Of a stretch of 39,119 nt of DNA, positions 32,466 through 39,119 are shown piece after piece. Both the position numbers and the translations under genes were made by a program. Positions within the stretch are counted from its first letter, which is position 1; each line of letters opens with the position of its first letter. The notes beneath the pieces are model-generated. The model did no database searches, was not told where the DNA came from, and saw only the letters and a list, made by a program, of their open reading frames with translations. This DNA comes from Deltaproteobacteria bacterium. GTDB lineage: Bacteria > Desulfobacterota > DSM-4660 > Desulfatiglandales > HGW-15. The stretch lies in NCBI GenBank assembly GCA_019310525.1, contig JAFDEE010000039.1, positions 1-39,119 on the forward strand, read 5' to 3'.

Positions 32466-33325
32466 TTAACCTCCCCGCTCCCAAAGATAGAAAACATTGT
32501 CTGCCTGAACTCCTCTTCCACGCGGAGCATGATTCTTTCGAGTCCATCGGGGGATATTCGAAAATGGTCGGAGAATCCCCCGTCCATGCGGTACTGGAGG
32601 TCGTCACACCCTGTTCCCGTACCCCCCAGCATGGCCATGATGTCCCCCAGGTGAACCGCGTACACCAGAGGCCGGATTGCCTCTGTCGCGCCGGAGGGAC
32701 GATGGTGATGACGGATGATCTCGGGCAAGGGATAGGGCAGACCCCAGGACTTGGCGAGTCGGTAACCGGCCACGGAGTGATCCGATCCCAGCCTGTCTCT
32801 CTCCGCTGCCGGGTAGTCCCCCGTGTCCCCCGCATCAATCTCTTCGAGGATCCCAGGGCCCGAATCCTTTAGAAACCCGGAAACCACAGCTTTTCCGATA
32901 TCGTGAAGGATCCCGCCCGTAAAAGCCAGGTCGGGGCTGATCTTCCCCCGGGCATCCCTTGAGACCAGCCTCGAGGCGATGGCCGCCCTCAGGCTGTGAG
33001 CCCAAAGCGCTCCCCTTTCACATTCATAGCCTTCCAGGGAACGGTTAAAAACATCCGTGGCGCACGACTCCAAAGCGATCCCCAGGACAATCTTGTCTCC
33101 CAGGAAGGAGACGGCGCGGGCGATGGAGAGAGCAGGATTTACCAGGGAGAACCTCGCGGAATTGACCACCCTGAGGACCCTAGCGGTGAGGGCCGGATCG
33201 CACTCTACGATTTTGGTGACCTGCATTACGTCATGATCCGGGTCCCCCATAAGATTGAGGAGCTGCGTGGCGCTTTGTGATAAGGGGGGTATCTCGTCGA
33301 TTTTTTGAAGGATCTCCTCTTTCAC
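32462..33325 (-). CDS. HDOD-domain signalling protein
   Basis: 287 aa, one HDOD domain (a divergent, usually non-catalytic relative of HD-GYP phosphodiesterases) covering about 10-215. It keeps IPPLSQSATQLLNLM, VVNSARFSLVNPALSIARAVSFLG and FTGGILHDIGKAVVSGFL, with the HD pair HD-x-G present, and EIIRHHHRP. The last 60 residues are extra. HDOD proteins link chemosensory or two-component signals to motility and cyclic di-GMP. It sits between cheD and the CheY-like gene and overlaps the latter by 4 nt, so it is a built-in part of this pathway. Confidence 0.9.
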   Translation of the reverse strand: MKEEILQKIDEIPPLSQSATQLLNLMGDPDHDVMQVTKIVECDPALTARVLRVVNSARFSLVNPALSIARAVSFLGDKIVLGIALESCATDVFNRSLEGYECERGALWAHSLRAAIASRLVSRDARGKISPDLAFTGGILHDIGKAVVSGFLKDSGPGILEEIDAGDTGDYPAAERDRLGSDHSVAGYRLAKSWGLPYPLPEIIRHHHRPSGATEAIRPLVYAVHLGDIMAMLGGTGTGCDDLQYRMDGGFSDHFRISPDGLERIMLRVEEEFRQTMFSIFGSGEVK

Positions 33326-33370
33326 GGCGATGTACCCCGTACGGGATGAAAATATTCGAACGTCCGTGGA

Positions 33371-33847
33371 TCAGATATACCAATCATTTCGCCCCGTGGA
33401 TGAAATGACAATGCTGCCGGTATTGACATCGACTGCTACGTTCCGGCTGATACTACCTCCCACGTCTTCGCCCACGGTGCCCATACCAAGGGACCAAAGG
33501 GCCTTTTTGATGGCAAGAACGTTTCGCTTGCCGATGTTGAAGGTGTTCCCCGGATCCATGATCTTTGCCCCACCCGCAAGTTTTACTATCATCCCCTTGC
33601 CGTTTCCCCTGTAACCCCTTTTTCTCATTTCATCCAGCAGGGCCGGGACCCCTGTGTCCGCAAAATACCCGGGCTTTTCCCTGGCCTTTTGGTCGTTCAC
33701 TTCTGAGTGGGGGAGTGCGACGTGGACCATTCCAACGCTCCTCGTCACGGGATCCAACATCATTACGGCTACGCAGGAGCCTAGAGCCAGGGTCTTGATT
33801 ACGTCACCGGGACTGTTCGTTGCCGCCAAGTCCCCCACCCCCAGCAT
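33371..33847 (-). CDS. cheD: Chemoreceptor glutamine deamidase CheD
   Basis: 158 aa from ATG 33847, with AGGTGG eight nt before it; an in-frame GTG at 33859 is the alternative. It deamidates receptor glutamines and can stimulate CheC/CheX-type phosphatases. The catalytic Cys-His pair is seen in LALGSCVAVMMLDP and GMVHVALPHSE. The Thr/Ser-rich core follows (GMIVKLAGGAKIMD, NIGKRNVLAIKKAL). It starts 15 nt after the cheB stop. The open frame continues upstream into cheB in another phase, but that part is not CheD. Confidence 0.93.
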   Translation of the reverse strand: MLGVGDLAATNSPGDVIKTLALGSCVAVMMLDPVTRSVGMVHVALPHSEVNDQKAREKPGYFADTGVPALLDEMRKRGYRGNGKGMIVKLAGGAKIMDPGNTFNIGKRNVLAIKKALWSLGMGTVGEDVGGSISRNVAVDVNTGSIVISSTGRNDWYI

Positions 33848-33861
33848 GATGGTTTCCACCT

Positions 33862-34914
33862 CTAATGCTCCTGGACCAGGTTCAACACTTCCCTGGCCAT
33901 ATCCTTCAACGGAACAAGTCTTTCCGCACCACCCTGTTCGTAAGCAACCTTGGGCATACCGAAAACAACGGAGGAGGCCTCGTCCTGGGCCAGGGTCCTG
34001 GCTCCCGCCTCCCGCATGGCCGAAAGACCACCCGCCCCGTCGCCGCCCATGCCGGTGAGCACCACCCCCACCGCGTTCGCCCCCACGTTTTTTGCAACCG
34101 AGTGCATTAAAACGTCCACGGACGGCCTGTGGCCGTTCACCTTTTCCCCTTGCCGGCACTCCACGTGATAGTATCCGCCGGAGCGCAAAACCTTCATATG
34201 GTAATCTCCGGGTGCGATCAGCACCCTGCCCGGCATAACCCTGTCCCCGCTTTCCGCCTCCTTCACCTCCATGGCGCAAAGGGTATTGAGACGCTCGGCA
34301 TACATTCTGGTAAACCCTGCGGGCATGTGCTGTACTATCACCACCCCCGGCGCGGCGGCCGGCAGAGGGACCACTACATCCTTGATAGCCTCGGTCCCCC
34401 CGGTTGACGCCCCGATGGCGATGACTTTATCGGTGGATTCGGCCAGGGCCCCTGCACTGGGAGAGAGCCTTGCTGGGGTTCCGTTCCTCTTGCTTTTCCA
34501 GGGGGAAACATTGGCCGTGGAGGCGATTTTGACCTTGGTGCGCAACTCCAGGAGCAAATCGTTCAACCCTCGTTCCACGTCAGTGCTGGGCTTGCTCACA
34601 AAATCCACCGCCCCCGCCTCCAAGGCGTCTATGGTGATCTGCTTCCCCCTCTGGGTAAGGGCGCTCACCATCACCACAGGGAGGGGGTATTGTGGCATGA
34701 GGCGCCGCAGGAACTCCACCCCGTCCATCCGAGGCATCTCTACGTCCAGGGTAAGGACATCCGGGCGGTGCTTGATGATTTCGTCCCTGGCGATGTAAGG
34801 ATCACCGGCCGTAGCAACTACTTCGATAGCCGGATCCATTCCCAGTCCTTGGGCCAGAATGTTACGCACGAGGGCGGAATCATCCACGATGATTACCCGA
34901 ATCGTCCGAGACAT
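33862..34914 (-). CDS. cheB: Protein-glutamate methylesterase/deamidase CheB
   Basis: 350 aa, standard length. The receiver domain (1-125) has VIIVDDSALVRNIL and the phospho-Asp in VLTLDVEMPRMDGVEFL. The methylesterase domain (about 160-350) has the catalytic triad context IAIGASTGGTEAIKDVV (Ser), VIVQHMPAGFTRMYAERL (His) and VLTGMGGDGAGGLSAM (Asp). Its start overlaps the end of cheR by 22 nt. CheA-dependent phosphorylation should activate it to demethylate the receptor encoded just upstream. Confidence 0.96.
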   Translation of the reverse strand: MSRTIRVIIVDDSALVRNILAQGLGMDPAIEVVATAGDPYIARDEIIKHRPDVLTLDVEMPRMDGVEFLRRLMPQYPLPVVMVSALTQRGKQITIDALEAGAVDFVSKPSTDVERGLNDLLLELRTKVKIASTANVSPWKSKRNGTPARLSPSAGALAESTDKVIAIGASTGGTEAIKDVVVPLPAAAPGVVIVQHMPAGFTRMYAERLNTLCAMEVKEAESGDRVMPGRVLIAPGDYHMKVLRSGGYYHVECRQGEKVNGHRPSVDVLMHSVAKNVGANAVGVVLTGMGGDGAGGLSAMREAGARTLAQDEASSVVFGMPKVAYEQGGAERLVPLKDMAREVLNLVQEH

Positions 34915-35843
34915 TCCATGACCTCCTCTCTATGTTCCTTTCTGCGGTAAATGGCCGGCCTCACGTAGTCGAACCCGAGTTGGTCCCTTCCCAGGGTCTC
35001 CGAATGTCCGATGAAGAGATATCCTCCGGGCACCATGCTCCTGTAAAAGCGCCTGACGAGGGCGTTACGAGTGGGTTGATCGAAGTAGATCATCACATTC
35101 CTGCAAAAAATCACATGGAAGGACTTCCTGAATGGGAACTTCTCATTCATCAGGTTGAAACGGCGGAAGGTGACTTCCTTCTTGATCTCCCCCTTTACTT
35201 TCTGTTCTCCTGACGCGGTCCTCTTGAAATACCGCGATCTCCATCCGGCTGGAAGGCGTTCCAGAGCCTCTTCCGGATAGATACCCGAGACAGCCTTTTG
35301 GAGTGCCCGTGCCGAGATGTCGGTGGCTAGAAGACCTGCCTCCCATTGCACATATTCCCAGCCGAAATATTCCATCATGATCATAGTCAAGGTGTAAGGT
35401 TCTTCCCCGGTGGAACACCCTGCGCACCAGACCCGCAAATCCTTCTTCTCTTCTTTCCGGATCCTTTCAGTCATCTCAGGGAGAACTTTGTCGCGGAAAA
35501 ATTCGAAGTGGTCACTTTCCCGGTAGAAAAAAGTGTAATTGGTGGATATACGGTTGGCCAATTCATCCAGTTCCCGGCCTGAACCGTCCGCCTGGAGATG
35601 TTCAATGTAGGCCTCAAAGGAACCAAAACCTCTGGTGCGGATCAATTTCCCGAGCCGTCCGATCACCAGGGCCTTTTTTTCTTCCGTAAGGTTGATGCCG
35701 AACTTCTCATAGACCAAGTCTCGCAGCCGCCTGAATTCCTCCTCCGTTATACTTACACCGGAACCGTGCTTGCCCTCCTGGAGAGGCCCCAAACTCTGAA
35801 CCGCACTCGCATCAAGATATTGCGTTCCTGCCATCGCCGCCAT
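34893..35843 (-). CDS. cheR: Chemotaxis protein methyltransferase CheR
   Basis: 316 aa. After a 35-residue non-conserved N terminus comes the all-alpha CheR-N domain (FRRLRDLVYEKFGINLTEEKKALVIGRL). Then comes the SAM domain with NYTFFYRESDHFEFF, VWCAGCSTGEEPYTLTMI (SAM loop), LATDISARALQKAVSGIYPEE and VIFCRNVMIYFDQPTRNALVRRFY. It methylates receptor glutamates. It lies between the receptor and cheB. The start is uncertain because ATG 35843 has only a distant AAGG; a shorter N terminus is possible. Confidence 0.94.
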   Translation of the reverse strand: MAAMAGTQYLDASAVQSLGPLQEGKHGSGVSITEEEFRRLRDLVYEKFGINLTEEKKALVIGRLGKLIRTRGFGSFEAYIEHLQADGSGRELDELANRISTNYTFFYRESDHFEFFRDKVLPEMTERIRKEEKKDLRVWCAGCSTGEEPYTLTMIMMEYFGWEYVQWEAGLLATDISARALQKAVSGIYPEEALERLPAGWRSRYFKRTASGEQKVKGEIKKEVTFRRFNLMNEKFPFRKSFHVIFCRNVMIYFDQPTRNALVRRFYRSMVPGGYLFIGHSETLGRDQLGFDYVRPAIYRRKEHREEVMECLGRFG

Positions 35844-35917
35844 GCTTGTGAACGAACCTTGGATGAACCAGGGATCGAATCCCAGGAATCCGGATCCACA
35901 AAGTGGTCCCCATCTCT

Positions 35918-37957
35918 CTAGTATCTTCCGAATTCTTTGTCATCCAGTACGATGACGGGATCGGGTTGTACTTGTTCAATACTTTCTCCTGCCACCCCCG
36001 GAATCTTTGCCGGATCAACACCGCCCCAGTGGGTCTTGCCGTTTCCACCCTTTTCCTTCTCTTCGGTTTCGGCCGAAGCCCCATGTATTGACAAGCCCGA
36101 AGATTTCATTCCCTGTTGCTGCATTAACTTGTGGAGCATCTCGATCATCTCGGGGGTGATCTGATCCATGGCGGGCACGCCGCTCCTCGCTTTCCGATTC
36201 GCCAGCTTGAACCTGCCCACCATCTCCCGCAACTGTGCAGCCTGGCCAGAGAGTTCTTCCGACGCCGAGGCGCTTTCTTCGGCAGTGGCGGTATTCTGCT
36301 GGGTCACCTGGTCGATCTGTCCCAGGCCCTGATTGATCTGGGAGACTCCTTGGGCCTGTTCATTGGAAGCCGCAGCGATCTCCCCTACCAGATCCGTAAC
36401 CTTTGTGACTCCAGTTACGATCTCATCCAGTGCTTCAGCCGTTTTTTGGGCCGCCTCCGTCCCCATTCCAACCTTTTGTACCGACCCTTCGATCAGCTCC
36501 GCCGTCTCTTTGGCAGCCTTGGCACTCCTGGCTGCCAGATTTCGGACCTCCTCTGCCACCACGGCGAAACCCTTTCCATGCTTACCGGCACGTGCCGCCT
36601 CCACGGCTGCATTCAAGGCCAGAAGGTTTGTCTGAAAAGCTATCTCATCGATCACCTTGATGATCTTGGAAATGTTCTGGCTCGAGTCATTGATCTCGTT
36701 CATGGCCTCGACCATCTCCTTCATCTGAGCGTTTCCCCTTTCGGCACCGTTTCGGGCCTCTGCGGCAAGTTTGTTCGCTTGAGATGCATTCTCCGCGTTC
36801 TGTTTGATCTGGGATGCAATCTGGCTCATGGAGCTGGTGATTTCCTCCAGGGAACTGGCCTGTTCGGTTGCGCCCTGTGAGAGAGCCTGGCTCGAATCGG
36901 AGACTTGCTGAGAACCCGCTGCGATCTGCTCAACGGCTATATTCACTTGTCCCAGAGAATCATTCAGATTGGCGACCATCTTTGCCAGGCTCTTCAACAG
37001 GAGATCCTGCTCAGAACGCGGCTTGATCTCCACTCTCAGATCCCCGTCAGCCATCTTTTCACCTATCTCGGCGATGAGGTTGAGGGAGTCGATCAAGCCA
37101 TTGAGGTTGTTCTTTATCTCGTTGAAATCCCCCTTATACTCGTCCGTGATCTTCTCAGGGATGTCCCCCCTCGAGATCCTCTCCACATACTCCGCAGTGA
37201 CATTCAAAGGCCCGATTACCGCCTCCAGCACATCGTTGAGACCTGTGACCATTCCTGCGATCTCCCCCTTGAAGCGGGAGGCATCCCCGCGTACGTCCAG
37301 CTCGCCCTTTACAAAGGCCGTCTTAACCTCCTCCAGCACTTCTTGGACGCCTTGGAGTTGATCGCCCAAACCGTTACAGGCCTTTTTAAGCACTTCATAA
37401 TCTCCCTTGTAATCGTTGGTAACCCGGGCCTTCAGGTCGCCCGCGGCCATCCGGTCCAGAACATCTCCAATGTCCTTCATGGGAACCGCGATTCCTTCCG
37501 CCGTGTCGTTCAGACCCTGCACGATAGTTGCCCAGGCCCCATTATACTTAGATACATCAGCCCTGACATCCAACTCACCCCGGGCCGCCGCTTTCTCCAT
37601 CCTCGCCGCCTCGTCGATAAGGCCCTGCAAGGCATCGATCAGGCCGTTGAGGTTGTTTCTGACCTCGTTGAAATCCCCCTTATACTGGTCCGTGATCTTC
37701 TCAGGGATGTCCCCCCTCGAGATCCTCTCCACATACTCCGCCGTCACGTTAAACGGCGCCATGAAGGCGTCGATCAAACGGTTGACTCCCTCTAAAACTG
37801 GCCGAAAGGCGGGATCCACCTTTTCTACGTCCGCTCTGGCATCAAGCCTTCCATCCACGATCGAGTCAACGAGGTGCTTCACGCCCTCAGCCAGCTCCGT
37901 CACATCGAGCCGGGCCGAACCGGCTCTCTTGTAAGTTGATGTTTGTTTTCCTGACAT
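35918..37957 (-). CDS. Cytoplasmic poly-HAMP methyl-accepting chemotaxis protein
   Basis: 679 aa with no membrane helix, so a cytosolic receptor. Residues 20-325 hold about seven HAMP-like units of 40-46 residues (for example [18 protein letters not shown] and [20 protein letters not shown]). Units 2 and 6 are almost identical, also at DNA level. The signalling domain (about 330-600) contains adaptation helices with Gln/Glu pairs and the hairpin tip [39 protein letters not shown] 70-residue flexible tail ends in EFGRY, like the CheR-tethering pentapeptide of E. coli receptors (NWETF). ATG 37957 has a strong GGGAGGAAA site. cheR, cheB and cheD follow directly. Confidence 0.95.
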   Translation of the reverse strand: MSGKQTSTYKRAGSARLDVTELAEGVKHLVDSIVDGRLDARADVEKVDPAFRPVLEGVNRLIDAFMAPFNVTAEYVERISRGDIPEKITDQYKGDFNEVRNNLNGLIDALQGLIDEAARMEKAAARGELDVRADVSKYNGAWATIVQGLNDTAEGIAVPMKDIGDVLDRMAAGDLKARVTNDYKGDYEVLKKACNGLGDQLQGVQEVLEEVKTAFVKGELDVRGDASRFKGEIAGMVTGLNDVLEAVIGPLNVTAEYVERISRGDIPEKITDEYKGDFNEIKNNLNGLIDSLNLIAEIGEKMADGDLRVEIKPRSEQDLLLKSLAKMVANLNDSLGQVNIAVEQIAAGSQQVSDSSQALSQGATEQASSLEEITSSMSQIASQIKQNAENASQANKLAAEARNGAERGNAQMKEMVEAMNEINDSSQNISKIIKVIDEIAFQTNLLALNAAVEAARAGKHGKGFAVVAEEVRNLAARSAKAAKETAELIEGSVQKVGMGTEAAQKTAEALDEIVTGVTKVTDLVGEIAAASNEQAQGVSQINQGLGQIDQVTQQNTATAEESASASEELSGQAAQLREMVGRFKLANRKARSGVPAMDQITPEMIEMLHKLMQQQGMKSSGLSIHGASAETEEKEKGGNGKTHWGGVDPAKIPGVAGESIEQVQPDPVIVLDDKEFGRY

Positions 37958-38110
37958 TTTAATTTCCTCCCTTATTTTAGATTCTTTTCCTGATCACCGG
38001 TTTTATGCACTCCCCCAAACACAGTTTCCCTGTGTCATGGGGTCCGCTGCCGACTGCTTCTTCCTGCGGCCCTTATCATCTCTATCCTGCATATTCCTTT
38101 CAGGCCGATC

Positions 38111-38713
38111 TCACCCGATTTTCCGGAAAACCCGGGCGTTCGGCACCACTTGCAGAAACAACCCGCCAGCCCCAGCGGGCATCTCCTGGGTCTGTTCGGT
38201 CACGAAAAAACCCTCCTTCCCCAGGGCCTCGTGAAACATCCGTATAACCGAAATCCGCTCTTCTTCCGAAAAATGAAGGAGAACATTTTTGCAAAGAATG
38301 AGGTCCAAATCCTCCCGGATCGGTTCAAGGCTCAGCAGGTCGTGTCTCCGATACCGGACTCGTTCTTTGATTTCTTCTGCTATTTCAAAGTGTCCCGGAT
38401 TTCCATTCTCCCTGAAGTATCTTTCGAATACCTCCCGGGGGATCCGCTTGACCTGTTCCTGCGGGTAAACTCCACGACGGATAATCTCCCCAAAACGACC
38501 ACTCTCGTCCACGTCTGTCGCGAATATCGTGACGTTCCTGAACGTCGCACCCATATTCTCTCTAAAGATGATGGCCAGGGAATAGGGTTCCGGGCCCATA
38601 GCGCAGCCCGCATCCCAAATCCGAATGTACCTCCTTGATCGGAGGAAAGGGAGCACATAATCCCGTATACACTCGAGAGTCTGGAGATCTCTGAAGAAAT
38701 AGGTGAAAGCCAT
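38111..38713 (-). CDS. CheR-like methyltransferase lacking the N-terminal domain
   Basis: 200 aa from ATG 38713 (GAGAGG upstream); the frame extends only to a TTG at 38731. It begins at the CheR motif FTYFFRDLQTLECIRDYVLPFL, so the all-alpha substrate-binding domain of about 70 residues is missing. The SAM domain is otherwise complete: IWDAGCAMGPEPYSLAII (normally GCSTGEEPYS, so the second acidic residue is Pro), IFATDVDESGRFGEIIRRGVYP, and LDLILCKNVLLHFSEEERISVIRMFHEAL. It lies between cheW and the receptor, 24 nt after the cheW stop. Specificity may differ from that of the full CheR encoded downstream, or it may act as a regulator. Confidence 0.88.
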   Translation of the reverse strand: MAFTYFFRDLQTLECIRDYVLPFLRSRRYIRIWDAGCAMGPEPYSLAIIFRENMGATFRNVTIFATDVDESGRFGEIIRRGVYPQEQVKRIPREVFERYFRENGNPGHFEIAEEIKERVRYRRHDLLSLEPIREDLDLILCKNVLLHFSEEERISVIRMFHEALGKEGFFVTEQTQEMPAGAGGLFLQVVPNARVFRKIG

Positions 38714-38737
38714 CGTCCTGTGCCCTCTCAAATCCTA

Positions 38738-39119
38738 TTACGCAGCCATGGCAGACTCATGGATCAGCCTGTCGACATCGAGAAGAATTTTTACTTCCTC
38801 GCCTACTTTACCTAGGCCCTGGACCATCAAGTTCTTATTCTCTTCATTTATTTCAGGGGCCGGTTCGATCTGCTCCTGCGGAATATCAGCCACCTCGTTG
38901 ACCGAATCCACTACCAGTCCTACCGCCCCCCCGCTCACATTCACAACCACGATGCAGGTTCGCTCATCGTACTCACGTTCTTCCAGGACAAAACGTTTTC
39001 TCATATCCAGGACAGGAATCACTTTTCCCCTGAGGTTGATCACTCCCTTTACGAACTCGGGCATGTCCGGGACTGCGGTGATCTTTTGGATGCCTATGAT
39101 CTCAGTCACATGGCGGATC
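38738..39119 (-). CDS. cheW: CheW coupling protein (partial at right edge)
   Basis: C-terminal 127 or so residues of CheW; the start lies beyond the window. An ATG is not seen: the codon at 39109 is GTG, and the frame stays open through 39119 (IRHVTEIIGIQKITAV). CheW features are MPEFVKGVINLRGKVIPVLDMRKRF, CIVVVNVSGGAVGLVVDSVNEVADIP and VKILLDVDRLI. It bridges receptors and the CheA kinase in the array. It heads the visible part of the operon; cheA is not in view. Confidence 0.95.
   Translation of the reverse strand, partial: IRHVTEIIGIQKITAVPDMPEFVKGVINLRGKVIPVLDMRKRFVLEEREYDERTCIVVVNVSGGAVGLVVDSVNEVADIPQEQIEPAPEINEENKNLMVQGLGKVGEEVKILLDVDRLIHESAMAA

Noticed and set aside
33848-34279. Upstream extension of the cheD frame
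   Set aside because: It is cheB read in another phase; CheD homology begins at 33847.
36131-37795. Long plus-strand frames rich in Leu, His and Asp across the receptor gene
   Set aside because: Shadows of the minus-strand receptor; their repeats mirror the HAMP repeats.

Overview
The window looks like chromosomal DNA of a Gram-negative, probably anaerobic bacterium, most likely from the Desulfobacterota (former Deltaproteobacteria). This is an inference from gene content. The pointers are an NfnAB/SudBA-type electron-bifurcating pair, tandem-domain universal stress proteins, a FapA-type DUF342 protein with zinc-ribbon and MshEN-like front domains, soluble poly-HAMP chemoreceptors, a YidD/TPR pair, and Csd4/Csd6-like peptidoglycan trimming enzymes. 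Base composition is moderately GC-rich and coding density is high. There is no phage, no insertion sequence and no CRISPR array.

Layout. 1-1870: end of an unidentified gene, an ArsR-type repressor with a CVC metalloid motif and an oddly split 5' end, a TauE/SafE permease, and a 38-codon stump of a TDT (TehA-like) transporter that stops inside a 61-nt palindrome. 1871-6022 (minus strand): a tandem UspA protein, a YitT-family membrane protein, and a secreted caspase-fold protein with both catalytic residues replaced, ending in an Lcl/DUF1566 domain. 6023-8212: a structured leader, then panB and panE (pantothenate synthesis). 8236-10452 (minus): a composite FapA-like protein with a good sigma70 promoter. 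10669-13096: nfnA-nfnB. 13097-14463: orn, bracketed by two diverged copies of an intergenic repeat and one hairpin element. 14464-15756: purB.

15935-19870 is the most interesting block. Three tightly overlapping genes encode a YkuD L,D-transpeptidase-fold protein with two NTF2-like domains (architecture of Helicobacter Csd6 / Campylobacter Pgp2), a single-pass coiled-coil membrane protein of unknown family, and an M99-type carboxypeptidase with the Q-x-x-E...H zinc site of Csd4/Pgp1. Together they suggest a cell-shape operon like that of helical Epsilonproteobacteria, with an unrecognised third component.

19885-28037: an RNase II-family nuclease, a YidD-like protein with a signal peptide overlapping a TPR membrane protein, an M24 aminopeptidase followed by xerD, and an unknown protein overlapping a soluble PAS-PAS histidine kinase. 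28188-29766: initiator tRNA with its promoter and terminator, a two-gene module of tiny proteins (RHH plus a 59-residue coiled coil), and a macro-domain protein. 29776-31317 (minus): a small conserved-looking protein and a GT4 glycosyltransferase.

31537-39119 (minus) is a chemosensory operon running from the right edge leftwards: cheW, a CheR lacking its N-terminal domain, a cytoplasmic receptor with about seven HAMP units and a CheR-tether-like C terminus (EFGRY), a full CheR, cheB, cheD, an HDOD protein, a CheY-like receiver and a CheX-like phosphatase. Several of these overlap by 4-22 nt. No cheA is in view; it may lie beyond the right edge.
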